From contig NZ_JACHWH010000001.1 of the NCBI RefSeq assembly GCF_014191255.1, positions 2,446,123 through 2,510,122 on the forward strand: a DNA stretch of 64,000 nucleotides. The letters are read 5' to 3'. Every line of letters begins with the position of its first letter. The stretch's first letter is position 1. The position numbers and the translations under genes are program-made. Below are positions 24,269 through 33,110 of this stretch, piece after piece. The stretch comes from Amycolatopsis bartoniae. GTDB lineage: Bacteria > Actinomycetota > Actinomycetes > Mycobacteriales > Pseudonocardiaceae. The notes beneath the pieces were generated by a model. The model ran no database searches and was not told the DNA's origin. It saw only the letters and a program-made list of their open reading frames with translations.

Positions 24269-24280
24269 TGAAACGTTTCA
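24269..24280. promoter_or_regulatory. LacI-type operator TGAAACGTTTCA
   Basis: A perfect 12-bp palindrome in the 93-bp gap between the divergent regulator and rhamnose isomerase genes. The centre ACGT and TGAAAC arms fit LacI-family operators. Confidence 0.85.
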
Positions 24281-24319
24281 GGCTAAAGTGGCGGCCCACT
24301 CCCCCTTTGGGAGAACTTC

Positions 24320-25486
24320 ATGCCCACGCCTTCCGCGGTCAAATCCCGCCTCCGTTCCCAGCAGATCGAAACGCCCTCCTGGGCCTATGGAAACTCCGGT
24401 ACCCGATTCAAGGTCTTCGCCCAGCCCGGAGTTCCGCGCACGGTCGAGGAGAAGATCGACGACGCCGCCCGGGTGCACGCACTCACGGGCATCGCGCCGT
24501 CGATCGCGCTGCACATCCCGTGGGACCGCGTGGACGATTACGGAAGGCTCGCGAAATACGCGGAGGCCGCCGGAATCCGGCTCGGCACGGTCAACTCGAA
24601 CGTGTTCCAGGACGACGACTACAAGCTCGGCAGCGTCACGAACCCCGATCCGCGCATCCGCCGGAAAGCGCTTGCTCACCTGCTCGAATGCGTCGACGTC
24701 ATGGACGAGACGGGTTCGCGCGACCTCAAACTGTGGTTCTCCGACGGCACGAACTACCCGGGCCAAGACGACATCCGCGCCCGCCAGGACAGGCTCGCCG
24801 AAGCGCTCGCCGCGGTGTACGACCGGCTGGGCGAGCACCAGCGGATGGTGCTGGAGTACAAGCTGTTCGAGCCCGCGTTCTACACAATGGACGTGCCGGA
24901 CTGGGGCACGTCGTACGCGCACTGCCTGCAGCTGGGCGAAAAGGCCGTGGTGTGTGTCGACACCGGGCACCACGCGCCGGGCACCAACATCGAGTTCATC
25001 GTCGCCTTCCTGCTGCGGGCCGGAAAGCTCGGCGCGTTCGACTTCAACTCCCGTTTCTACGCCGACGACGACCTGATGGCAGGCGCGGCGGACCCGTTCG
25101 GGCTGTTCCGGATCATGTACGAGGTGGTGCGCGGCGGCGGGTACGAGCCCGAGACCGGCGTCGCGTTCATGCTCGACCAGTGCCACAACATCGAGGCCAA
25201 GATCCCCGCGATCATCCGGTCGGTGCTCAACGTGCAGGAGGCCACCGCCAAGGCGCTGCTGGTGGACCGCGATGAGCTGGCCAGGGCGCAGAACGCGGGT
25301 GACGTGCTGGCCGCCAACGAGGTCCTGATGGACGCCTACCGAACCGACGTCCGCCCGCTGCTCGCCGAACTGCGCGAGGAACAGGGACTCGACCCGGACC
25401 CGCTCGCCGCGTACCGGCGGTCCGGCTACGGCGAGCGCATCGTGGCCGAGCGCGTCGGCGGCGAGCAGGCGGGGTGGGGCGCGTGA
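24320..25486 (+). CDS. rhaI: L-rhamnose isomerase (RhaI type)
   Basis: A 388-residue TIM-barrel isomerase converting L-rhamnose to L-rhamnulose. Characteristic segments are WAYGNSGTRFKVFAQPGVPR near the start, the metal-binding region VLEYKLFEPAFYTMD and CVDTGHHAPGTN, and DFNSRFYADDDLMAG further on. The length and motifs fit the Pseudomonas/actinobacterial RhaI group, not E. coli RhaA. ATG 24320 has GGGAG upstream. It is first in a three-gene operon in which each stop overlaps the next start (GTGA). Confidence 0.9.
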   Translation: MPTPSAVKSRLRSQQIETPSWAYGNSGTRFKVFAQPGVPRTVEEKIDDAARVHALTGIAPSIALHIPWDRVDDYGRLAKYAEAAGIRLGTVNSNVFQDDDYKLGSVTNPDPRIRRKALAHLLECVDVMDETGSRDLKLWFSDGTNYPGQDDIRARQDRLAEALAAVYDRLGEHQRMVLEYKLFEPAFYTMDVPDWGTSYAHCLQLGEKAVVCVDTGHHAPGTNIEFIVAFLLRAGKLGAFDFNSRFYADDDLMAGAADPFGLFRIMYEVVRGGGYEPETGVAFMLDQCHNIEAKIPAIIRSVLNVQEATAKALLVDRDELARAQNAGDVLAANEVLMDAYRTDVRPLLAELREEQGLDPDPLAAYRRSGYGERIVAERVGGEQAGWGA

Positions 25487-27495
25487 TCGAGGACCTCGTC
25501 GCGCGCGCCAACCGGCTCGGCTCCGATCCGGCCAACACGAACTACGCCGGCGGCAACACCTCCGCGAAGGGCGAGGCCGTCGATCCGGTGACCGGGCGGC
25601 CGGTGGAACTGTTGTGGGTCAAGGGTTCCGGCGGTGATCTCGGCACCTTGACCGAGGCCGGGCTGGCCGTGCTGCGGTTGGACCGGTTGCGCGCCTTGGT
25701 GGACGTGTACCCCGGTGTCGAGCGCGAGGACGAGATGGTCGCCGCGTTCGACTACTGCCTGCACGGCCACGGCGGTGCCGCGCCCTCGATCGACACCGCG
25801 ATGCACGGGCTGGTCGACGCCGCGCACGTGGACCACCTCCACCCGGACTCCGGCATCGCGCTGGCCACCGCCGCGGACGGGCAGAAGCTGACCGAGCAGT
25901 GCTTCGGCGACCGCGTGGTGTGGGTGCCGTGGCGGCGGCCGGGTTTCCAGCTGGGGCTGGACATCGCAGCGATCAAGGCGGAGAACCCGCAGGCGATCGG
26001 CTGCATCCTGGGCGGGCACGGGATCACGGCGTGGGGCGACACCTCGGATGAGGCCGAGGCGCACTCGCTCGAAATCATCCGCACGGCGGCGCGGTTCCTC
26101 ACCGAACACGGCCGGGCCGAGCCGTTCGGTGCAGTGGTGCACGAGCCGCTGCCCGAGGCCGCCCGCCGGGAACGCGCGGCCGCGCTGGCGCCGGTGATCC
26201 GCGGTCTCGCGTCCACGGACAAGCGGCAGGTCGGGCACTTCACCGACTCGGACGTGGTGCTGGACTTCCTGGCACGCAAGGAACATCCGCGGCTCGCGGC
26301 GCTCGGCACGTCGTGCCCGGACCACTTCCTGCGCACGAAGGTCCGCCCGCTCGTCCTCGACCTCCCGCCGACGGCTCCGCTCGACGCGGTGATCGCGCGG
26401 CTGAAGGAGCTGCACGCGGAGTACCGCGAGGAGTACCGCGCCTACTACACGCGGCACGCCCTCCCGGACTCGCCGACGATGCGCGGCGCGGACCCGGCGA
26501 TCGTGCTCGTGCCGGGCGTCGGCATGTTCTCGTTCGGCGCCGACGCGCAGACCGCGCGCGTCGCCGGGGAGTTCTACGTCAACGCGATCAACGTCATGCG
26601 TGGCGCCGAGGCCGTGTCCACCTACGCGCCGATCGACGAGGGCGAGAAGTTCCGCATCGAGTACTGGTCGCTGGAGGAGGCGAAGCTGCGTCGCCGCCCG
26701 AAGCCGAAACCGCTGGCAACCCGGGTTGCCCTCGTGACCGGCGGTGGTTCGGGCATCGGCAAGGCCATCGCGCGGCGGCTCGTCGCCGAAGGCGCATGCG
26801 TGGTGATCGCGGACCTGGCCGACGCGAGCGAGGTCGCCGAGGAGCTGGGCGGGCCGGACAAGGCGGTCTCGGTGGTCGCAGACGTGACCGACGAGGAGCA
26901 GGTCGCGGCCGCGTTCCGTGCTGCCGCACTGGCTTTCGGTGGCGTGGACCTGGTGGTGAACAACGCGGGGCTGTCGATCTCCAAGCCGTTGCTGGAGACG
27001 TCGGCGCGCGACTGGGACGTGCAGCACGACGTGATGGCCCGCGGCTCGTTCCTGATGTCGCGCGAGGCGGCGCGGGTGATGACAGCGCAGGGCTTCGGCG
27101 GCGACCTCGTGTACATCGCCAGCAAGAACGGCGTGTTCGCGGGCCCGAACAACATCGCGTACGGCGCCGCGAAGGCCGACCAGGCGCACCAGGTGCGGTT
27201 GCTCGCGGCGGAACTGGGCGAGCACGGCATCCGCGTCAACGGCATCAACCCCGACGGGGTGGTGCAGGGGTCCGGCATCTTCGCGGGCGGCTGGGGCGCG
27301 CAGCGGGCGGCGGTCTACGGCGTGCCGGAGGAGGAGCTGGGCGCGTTCTACGCCAAGCGGACCCTGCTCAACCGCGAGGTGCTGCCCGAGCACGTGGCGA
27401 ACGCGGTGTTCGCGCTGACCGGCGGCGAGCTGTCCCACACCACCGGCCTGCACGTGCCGGTGGACGCCGGGGTGGCCGCGGCGTTCCTGCGGTGA
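25483..27495 (+). CDS. rhaEW: Bifunctional rhamnulose-1-phosphate aldolase / lactaldehyde dehydrogenase
   Basis: A 670-residue fusion. The N-terminal ~400 residues are a class II (zinc) aldolase with the TNYAGGNTSAKG phosphate loop and the HVDHLHPDSGIAL and GGHGITAWGD zinc-ligand histidines. The C-terminal ~265 residues are a short-chain dehydrogenase with VALVTGGGSGIGKAIA and the YGAAK catalytic pair. The aldolase splits L-rhamnulose-1-phosphate into DHAP and L-lactaldehyde, and the dehydrogenase half oxidises the lactaldehyde, keeping it from escaping. The GTG start at 25483 overlaps the isomerase stop; the kinase gene overlaps its end. Confidence 0.9.
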   Translation: MIEDLVARANRLGSDPANTNYAGGNTSAKGEAVDPVTGRPVELLWVKGSGGDLGTLTEAGLAVLRLDRLRALVDVYPGVEREDEMVAAFDYCLHGHGGAAPSIDTAMHGLVDAAHVDHLHPDSGIALATAADGQKLTEQCFGDRVVWVPWRRPGFQLGLDIAAIKAENPQAIGCILGGHGITAWGDTSDEAEAHSLEIIRTAARFLTEHGRAEPFGAVVHEPLPEAARRERAAALAPVIRGLASTDKRQVGHFTDSDVVLDFLARKEHPRLAALGTSCPDHFLRTKVRPLVLDLPPTAPLDAVIARLKELHAEYREEYRAYYTRHALPDSPTMRGADPAIVLVPGVGMFSFGADAQTARVAGEFYVNAINVMRGAEAVSTYAPIDEGEKFRIEYWSLEEAKLRRRPKPKPLATRVALVTGGGSGIGKAIARRLVAEGACVVIADLADASEVAEELGGPDKAVSVVADVTDEEQVAAAFRAAALAFGGVDLVVNNAGLSISKPLLETSARDWDVQHDVMARGSFLMSREAARVMTAQGFGGDLVYIASKNGVFAGPNNIAYGAAKADQAHQVRLLAAELGEHGIRVNGINPDGVVQGSGIFAGGWGAQRAAVYGVPEEELGAFYAKRTLLNREVLPEHVANAVFALTGGELSHTTGLHVPVDAGVAAAFLR

Positions 27496-28829
27496 GCGCC
27501 TTCGCGGCGGTGGACCTCGGCGCGTCGAGCGGACGGGTGATGGTCGGCGACCTGTCACGCGGGCTCGAACTCACCGAGGTGCACCGCTTCCCGAACCGCC
27601 CCGTGCGCGCGGGCGCGCGGCTGCACTGGGACATCCTCGCGCTGTACCAGGAGGTGCTGACCGGGCTGCGCGCGGCGGGACCGGTGGACGCGATCGGCAT
27701 CGACTCGTGGGCCGTGGACTACGGCCTCCTCGACGACGAGGGCGAACTGGTCGGCACGCCGGTGCACTACCGGGACGACCGGACCGAGCGGGTGCTGGAG
27801 GAGGTGCTGGCGAAGGTCCCGAACCTCTACGCCGAGACCGGAATCCAGTTCCTGCCGTTCAACACGGTGTTCCAGCTGGCCGCCGACTCACGGCTGCGGT
27901 GGGCGGACAGCGTGCTGCTGGTGCCGGACCTGCTGTCGTACTGGCTGACCGGCGTCGCGGGCACGGAGCTGACGAACGCGTCGACGACAGCGCTGCTCGA
28001 CCCGCGGACCGGCCGCTGGTCGACGGAGGTGGCGAAACGGGTCGGGCTGGACGTCGACATGTTTCCGCCCCTGCGGCGTCCCGGTGACTTCGCCGGCACG
28101 TACGAGGGGACGCCGGTGCACGCGGTGGGTTCGCACGACACGGCGTCGGCGGTGGCGGCGGTCCCGGCGGGCGGGGCGAACTTCGCGTACATCTCGTCGG
28201 GCACGTGGTCGCTCGTCGGGTTGGAGCTGGACGAGCCGGTGCTGACCGAGGCCGGGCGCGCGGCGAACTTCACCAACGAGGTCGGGGTCGACGGCACGAT
28301 CCGGTACCTGCGGAACGTGACGGGCCTGTGGTTGCTGCAGGAGTGCCTGCGGACGTGGGAGATCGAGGGCCTGACGCCGCTGCTGGCCGAGGCGTCCCGG
28401 CTCCCGCGGCGGTCGGTGGTGGACGTGGACGACCCGCGGTTCCTGCCGCCGGGCGACATGCCGTCGCGGATCGCGGCCGTGTGTGCGGAGACGGGCCAGC
28501 CGGTGCCACGGACGCCGCCGGAGTTCACGCGGTGCGTGCTGGACAGCCTGGCGGACGCGTACCGCCGGGCGATCGCCGACGCGGTGCGGCTGTCGGGCCG
28601 GCGGGTGGACGTGGTGCACATCGTCGGCGGCGGGGCGCGGAACGAGCTGTTGTGCCGCCTGACGGCGGAGGCGTGCGGCCTGCCGGTGGTGGCGGGCCCG
28701 GTCGAGGCGACGGCGCTGGGAAACGTCCTGGTGCAGGCCCGCGCGGCAGGGGTGTTCGACGGCGGGCTGGCGGAGATGCGGGAGCTGCTCGCGCGGACCC
28801 AGGTGTTGCGGGAGTACCAGCCGGGGTGA
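27492..28829 (+). CDS. rhaB: Rhamnulokinase
   Basis: A 445-residue FGGY-family sugar kinase. AAVDLGASSGRVMVGDL at the N-terminus is the phosphate-1 loop, GIDSWAVDYGLLD the sugar-binding part, and HIVGGGARNELLCRLTA near the C-terminus the adenosine motif. It phosphorylates L-rhamnulose for the upstream aldolase. The GTG start overlaps the preceding TGA. With the isomerase and aldolase it completes conversion of rhamnose to DHAP and lactate. No rhamnose transporter or mutarotase lies in the cluster. A strong terminator follows. Confidence 0.9.
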   Translation: MSAFAAVDLGASSGRVMVGDLSRGLELTEVHRFPNRPVRAGARLHWDILALYQEVLTGLRAAGPVDAIGIDSWAVDYGLLDDEGELVGTPVHYRDDRTERVLEEVLAKVPNLYAETGIQFLPFNTVFQLAADSRLRWADSVLLVPDLLSYWLTGVAGTELTNASTTALLDPRTGRWSTEVAKRVGLDVDMFPPLRRPGDFAGTYEGTPVHAVGSHDTASAVAAVPAGGANFAYISSGTWSLVGLELDEPVLTEAGRAANFTNEVGVDGTIRYLRNVTGLWLLQECLRTWEIEGLTPLLAEASRLPRRSVVDVDDPRFLPPGDMPSRIAAVCAETGQPVPRTPPEFTRCVLDSLADAYRRAIADAVRLSGRRVDVVHIVGGGARNELLCRLTAEACGLPVVAGPVEATALGNVLVQARAAGVFDGGLAEMRELLARTQVLREYQPG

Positions 28830-28830
28830 G

Positions 28831-28876
28831 GTGCGTCCGCCCTGCTCAGCGAGGTGTACGACCAGGGCGGATGCAC
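28831..28876 (+). terminator. 14-bp hairpin after the rhamnose operon
   Basis: GTGCGTCCGCCCTG (28831-28844) pairs with CAGGGCGGATGCAC (28863-28876), one G-U, around an 18-nt loop. It starts one base after the kinase stop codon. Confidence 0.75.
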
Positions 28877-28898
28877 GTGGGCTCGGGCACGGGCGACA

Positions 28899-30044
28899 AT
28901 GGAGGGCGTGACCCAGACCCTGACCAAGCCCGCACTGAGGATCGGTCCCTACGACGTCGATCCGCCGGTCGTGCTCGCGCCCATGGCCGGGATCACCAAC
29001 GTCGCGTTCCGGCAGCTGTGCCAGGAGTACGGCGCCGGCATCTACGTCTGCGAGATGATCACCGCCCGGGCCGTTGTCGAGCGGCATCCCGGGACCATGC
29101 ACATGATGACGTTCGGCGAGCACGAGAAGCCCCGGTCGATGCAGCTCTACGGGGTGGACCCGAAGACGATGGCCGAGGCTGTCCGCATCATCGTGGGCGA
29201 GGGGCTCGCCGACCACATCGACTCCAACTTCGGCTGCCCCGTCGCGAAGGTCACCCGCAAGGGCGGCGGCGCGGCGCTGCCGTTCAAGCGGCGGCTGTTC
29301 GGGCAGATCGTCGCCGCGTCCGTCAAGGCCGCCGAGTCCGCCGGGGTGCCGTTCACCGTCAAATTCCGCGTCGGCATCGACGACGACCACCACACGTTCC
29401 TCGACGCCGGGCGCATCGCCGAGGCCGAGGGCGCCGCCGCCGTCAGCCTGCACGCCCGCACCGCCGCGCAGCGCTACTCCGGCCAGGCCGACTGGACCAA
29501 GATCGCCGCGCTCAAGGATGCCGTCACCACCATTCCGGTGCTGGGCAACGGTGACATCTTCACCGCCGACGACGCGCTGCGCATGATGGCCCAGACCGGC
29601 TGTGACGGCGTGGTCGTCGGCCGCGGGTGCCTCGGCAGGCCCTGGCTGTTCGGCGAGCTGGAGGCCGCGTTCGCCGGCCGCCCCCAGCCGACCCCGCCGA
29701 CGCTGGGCGAGGTCGCGCGGGTGCTGCGCCGCCACACGGAACTGCTGGTCCAGCACGACGGGCACGACAAGGCGATGCGTGACATCCGCAAGCACATGGC
29801 CTGGTACTTCATGGGCTTCCCGGTGGGCTCGGAACTGCGCCGCGGTTTCGCGATGGTGTCGAGCATGGCGCAGCTGGACGACCTGATCGCCCAGCTGGAC
29901 CACGACGCCCCCTTCCCGGAGGCGGCAACCGGCCCGCGCGGCCGCCAGGGTTCACCCGGCAAGGTCACGCTGCCGCACGGCTGGCTCGACAACCCCGACG
30001 ACGACCTCGTTCCCGAGGCCGAGGACATGCACTCCGGCGGTTAG
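28899..30044 (+). CDS. dusB: tRNA-dihydrouridine synthase (DusB-like)
   Basis: A 381-residue flavin enzyme that reduces uridines in the tRNA D-loop. VVLAPMAGITNVAFRQL is the FMN-binding start of the barrel, and SNFGCPVAKVTRKGGGAAL carries the catalytic Cys (residue 113). LHARTAAQRYSG and VLGNGDIFTADDAL complete the FMN site. The actinobacterial protein is longer than E. coli DusB because of a C-terminal extension after MGFPVGSELRRG. ATG 28899 is chosen; a GTG three codons later is also possible. It overlaps the convergent aldo/keto reductase gene by 4 bp. Confidence 0.9.
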   Translation: MEGVTQTLTKPALRIGPYDVDPPVVLAPMAGITNVAFRQLCQEYGAGIYVCEMITARAVVERHPGTMHMMTFGEHEKPRSMQLYGVDPKTMAEAVRIIVGEGLADHIDSNFGCPVAKVTRKGGGAALPFKRRLFGQIVAASVKAAESAGVPFTVKFRVGIDDDHHTFLDAGRIAEAEGAAAVSLHARTAAQRYSGQADWTKIAALKDAVTTIPVLGNGDIFTADDALRMMAQTGCDGVVVGRGCLGRPWLFGELEAAFAGRPQPTPPTLGEVARVLRRHTELLVQHDGHDKAMRDIRKHMAWYFMGFPVGSELRRGFAMVSSMAQLDDLIAQLDHDAPFPEAATGPRGRQGSPGKVTLPHGWLDNPDDDLVPEAEDMHSGG

Positions 30045-31081
30045 CGGTTTCGGCGGTTGTTCGCGCGGACCAGCGGCACCGACAGGTATCCGGCGTCGTC
30101 CGGGTTGACGGTCGTGCCGGGCGGGACGATCTCGTCGATGCGGTCGAGGAGGTCGTCCTCCAGTTCGAGGTCCGCCGCGCCGAGCTGACCGGTCAGGTGC
30201 GCCATCGTGCGCGGCCCGATCACCGCTGCGGTGACCGCGGGGTGGCGCAGCACGAACGCCAGCGCGAGGTGCACCAGCGGAACACCGGCGTCGTCGGCGA
30301 GCTGCGCCAGCGCGGTCGCGGCGTCGAGCTTCGCCTGGTTCGCGGGAATCCCCAGGTCGTAGTGCGCGTGCGTGGCCGCATGCGGCATGTGGATTGTTCG
30401 GCGGCTCGACAGTCCGTCCCGGTCGCGCCGCCACTGCCCGCTGAGCCAGCCACCCGCCAGGGGACTCCACGTCAGCACACCCATCCGGTGCCGCTCGCAC
30501 GTGGGCAGCACCTCCGCCTCGATCCCGCGGACCAGCAGCGAGTACGGCGGCTGCTCGGTGACGAACCGCTCGTGCCCGCGGCGCTGCGCACTCCACTGCG
30601 CCTCGACGATCGCCGACGGCGAGAACGTCGACGAGCCCACGTAGCGAACCTTGCCCTGGCGCACGAGATCGGTGAGCGCACCGAGCGTCTCGTCGATCGC
30701 GGTGTCGGGATCGGGCCGATGGACCTGGTAGAGGTCGAGATGGTCGGTGCCGAGCCGGCGCAGGCTGTCCTCGCAGGCCCGCACGATCCAGCGGCGGGAG
30801 CTGCCGCGCCGGTTCGGGTCCGCACCCATCGGGGAGTTCACTTTGGACGCGAGCACGACGTCGTCCCTGCGTTTCGCCAGCGCCTTGCCCACGATCCGCT
30901 CGGATTCCCCGGCGGAGTAGACGTCCGCGGTGTCGACGAAGTTGACCCCGGCGTCCAGTGCGGCGTGGACGACGCGCACGGCGTCGTCGTGGTCGGCGTT
31001 GCCCCAGGCGCCGAACATCATGGTGCCGAGGCAGAGCGGGCTCACCTTCACCCCGGTCGAGCCCAACGTGCGGTAGCGCAT
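30041..31081 (-). CDS. Aldo/keto reductase
   Basis: A 346-residue NADPH-dependent oxidoreductase of the YajO/Tas branch. It has MRYRTLGSTGVKVSPLCLGT at the N-terminus, the catalytic Asp and Tyr in VDTADVYSAGESE, Lys in VLASKVNSP and His in LYQVHRPD. AGGAGG lies only 3 nt before ATG 31081; ATG 31114, eleven codons upstream, is the alternative. It diverges from an AraC-type regulator that resembles regulators commonly paired with such reductases, so induction by an aldehyde or ketone stress is plausible. Substrate unknown. Confidence 0.87.
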   Translation of the reverse strand: MRYRTLGSTGVKVSPLCLGTMMFGAWGNADHDDAVRVVHAALDAGVNFVDTADVYSAGESERIVGKALAKRRDDVVLASKVNSPMGADPNRRGSSRRWIVRACEDSLRRLGTDHLDLYQVHRPDPDTAIDETLGALTDLVRQGKVRYVGSSTFSPSAIVEAQWSAQRRGHERFVTEQPPYSLLVRGIEAEVLPTCERHRMGVLTWSPLAGGWLSGQWRRDRDGLSSRRTIHMPHAATHAHYDLGIPANQAKLDAATALAQLADDAGVPLVHLALAFVLRHPAVTAAVIGPRTMAHLTGQLGAADLELEDDLLDRIDEIVPPGTTVNPDDAGYLSVPLVRANNRRNR

Positions 31082-31215
31082 GGTCCTCCTGTCGCTGATC
31101 GTGACGAGGTCCATTCGACCAGCTATTCGGGGCCTCGGTGTGCGTGATCCTGCCGCCGCCGTGCCGGATCCTGCTCGCCGCGGCGCGATCGCGACCGGCG
31201 TGCTTGGCTGGGACC

Positions 31216-32103
31216 GTGGACCTCCGTGACGAACTGCGCGCACTGATCCTGCGCCACGCCGGCACCTCCGGGCACAAACGGAGGTTGCCTGGCGGCGCCG
31301 CGATCACCGGCGTCGCGCGCCCGACCCGGCCGGTGGCGGTGATGGCGGAGCCGTCCGTCGCGATCGTGGCGCAGGGGGTGAAACGCACTGTGGTGAACGG
31401 AAAGGCGTACGACTACCACGCCGGGCAGTACGCGGTCGTGTCCGTCGACCTGCCGGTGACCGGGCAGGCGTTGCGTGCCGCCCCGGCCGAGCCGCTCGCG
31501 GTGTTCAGCATGAACCTCAAACCCGAGGTGCTGGCGCCGCTGCTGCTCGAAGCGCCGTCCCCGGCCGCCCCCGCGCTGACCGGTCTGGTGGTGACCGACG
31601 CACCGGCCGCTTTGCTCGATCCTGTCGTGCGGTTGCTGCGGACGCTGGACGACCCCGCCGATCTGCGGGTGCTCGGGCCGGCGCTGGAGCGGGAGATCCA
31701 CTGGCGGCTGCTGACGGGAGAGCAGGGCGGGCTGGTGCGGCAGATCGGGCTGCCCGGCAGCCACCTCGCGCACGTCGGGCGGGCTGTGCGGTGGTTGCGC
31801 GAGCACTTCCGCGAGCCGGTGCGGGTGGCGGAGCTGGCGGCGATCGCGGGCATGAGCCCGTCGGCGTTCCACCGGCACTTCCGAGCGGCGACGTCGATGA
31901 CGCCGATCCAGTTCCAGAAGCAGATCCGGCTCCAGGAGGCCCGTTCGCTGCTGCTCACCCAGCGGGTCGAGGCCGGGGAAGCCGGTTTCCTCGTCGGGTA
32001 CGAGAGCCGGTCGCAGTTCAGCCGGGAGTACCGGCGTGCGTTCGGGCTGCCGCCGGGACGTGATCTGGCGCGCACGGGAAGCGCCGACGAGGTGCGGATC
32101 TGA
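31216..32103 (+). CDS. AraC-family regulator with AraC_N domain
   Basis: A 295-residue regulator. The N-terminal cupin-like part (PSVAIVAQGVKRTVVNGKAY followed by YHAGQYAVVSVDLPV) matches the AraC_N domain of YqhC-type regulators. The C-terminal part carries two helix-turn-helix units: VAELAAIAGMSPSAFHRHFR and GFLVGYESRSQFSREYRRAF. YqhC-type proteins activate divergent aldehyde reductase genes, which fits the aldo/keto reductase on the opposite strand. GTG 31216 is the likely start, without a clear ribosome site; the frame is open further upstream. Confidence 0.82.
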   Translation: MDLRDELRALILRHAGTSGHKRRLPGGAAITGVARPTRPVAVMAEPSVAIVAQGVKRTVVNGKAYDYHAGQYAVVSVDLPVTGQALRAAPAEPLAVFSMNLKPEVLAPLLLEAPSPAAPALTGLVVTDAPAALLDPVVRLLRTLDDPADLRVLGPALEREIHWRLLTGEQGGLVRQIGLPGSHLAHVGRAVRWLREHFREPVRVAELAAIAGMSPSAFHRHFRAATSMTPIQFQKQIRLQEARSLLLTQRVEAGEAGFLVGYESRSQFSREYRRAFGLPPGRDLARTGSADEVRI

Positions 32104-32300
32104 CCGGGGTCCGTGCGCGTATCGGACGAAACCCTTCGGATCACGGATGGTTGCCTGCGCTACGGATTCAATAACGTCGATGTCCGGGCGGGAGTCACGG
32201 CCGACTCCTGGAACTGCTCGCCCGCAATCCCTGGAAGTCAGCGAGGGCCGCACGCTGCCCTTTTCCGGGGAAAGACACCGACTACCGAACTGGAGTAACC

Positions 32301-33110
32301 GTGTTCTGGAGTCCCCTCACACAGGCACGCTCGCTGCTCTTCGTCCCCGGGCACCGGCCCGACCGTTTCGCCAAGGCCGCCAACAGCGGTGCCGACGACA
32401 TCGTGCTCGACATCGAAGACGCCGTGGCACCACAGGAAAAGCCGCTGGCGCGCGAGAACATCGGCCGCTGGTTCGCCTCCGGCGGCACGGGTGTCGTCCG
32501 CATCAACGGTTACGGCACGCCCTGGTACGACGACGACGTGGCCATGCTGAGCGATCACCGTTGCGCCGTGATGCTGCCGAAAACCAGTGGTGCGGCCGAA
32601 ATCGCCGACCTGCTCGACCGGTTGCCCGCCGGGTCCGGGGTGCTCCCGCTGCTGGAGACGTCGGCGGGCGTCCTCAACGCCCGCGAGGTGTGCGCCGCGC
32701 CCGGTGTCGTGCGGGCGGTGTTCGGAAACGCCGACCTGGCCAGGGAAATCGGCATCGACCTCGCCGACCAGCCCGCGCTCGCGTTCGCCCGCTCGCAGGT
32801 CGTGCTGGCCTCGGCCGCAGCCGGCGCGCCCGCGCCGATCGACGGCGTCACCGTCGCGCTGGAGGACCTCGACCTGCTCCGGTCGGACGCGGCTCACGCG
32901 GTGGAGTTCGGCTTCACCGGCAAGCTGTGCCTGCACCCGCGACAGGTTCCGGTGGTGAACGCCGCCTTCTCGCCGTCGGCGGAGGAAGTGCAGTGGGCAC
33001 GGGAAATCGTTGCCGCGTCAGGGAACGGTTCCGTCACCGCGCGCGACGGGCACGTCGTGGGCAAGCCCATCGTCGACCGCGCCCGCCGGGTGCTCGCGGT
33101 GGCCCGGTGA
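32301..33110 (+). CDS. HpcH/HpaI-CitE family CoA ester lyase
   Basis: A 269-residue TIM-barrel lyase. RSLLFVPGHRPDRFAKAANS at the N-terminus, DDIVLDIEDAVAP (the Mg-binding segment) and LLETSAGVLNAREV are hallmarks of CitE-like enzymes; GFTGKLCLHPRQV near the C-terminus is also conserved. Relatives cleave citramalyl-CoA, malyl-CoA or citryl-CoA. GTG 32301 has TGGAG upstream. It is translationally coupled to the next gene. MaoC and CaiB-type genes 10 kb downstream could supply hydration and CoA transfer for the same acid, as in itaconate dissimilation. The 197-bp gap before it shows no clear operator. Confidence 0.85.
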   Translation: MFWSPLTQARSLLFVPGHRPDRFAKAANSGADDIVLDIEDAVAPQEKPLARENIGRWFASGGTGVVRINGYGTPWYDDDVAMLSDHRCAVMLPKTSGAAEIADLLDRLPAGSGVLPLLETSAGVLNAREVCAAPGVVRAVFGNADLAREIGIDLADQPALAFARSQVVLASAAAGAPAPIDGVTVALEDLDLLRSDAAHAVEFGFTGKLCLHPRQVPVVNAAFSPSAEEVQWAREIVAASGNGSVTARDGHVVGKPIVDRARRVLAVAR

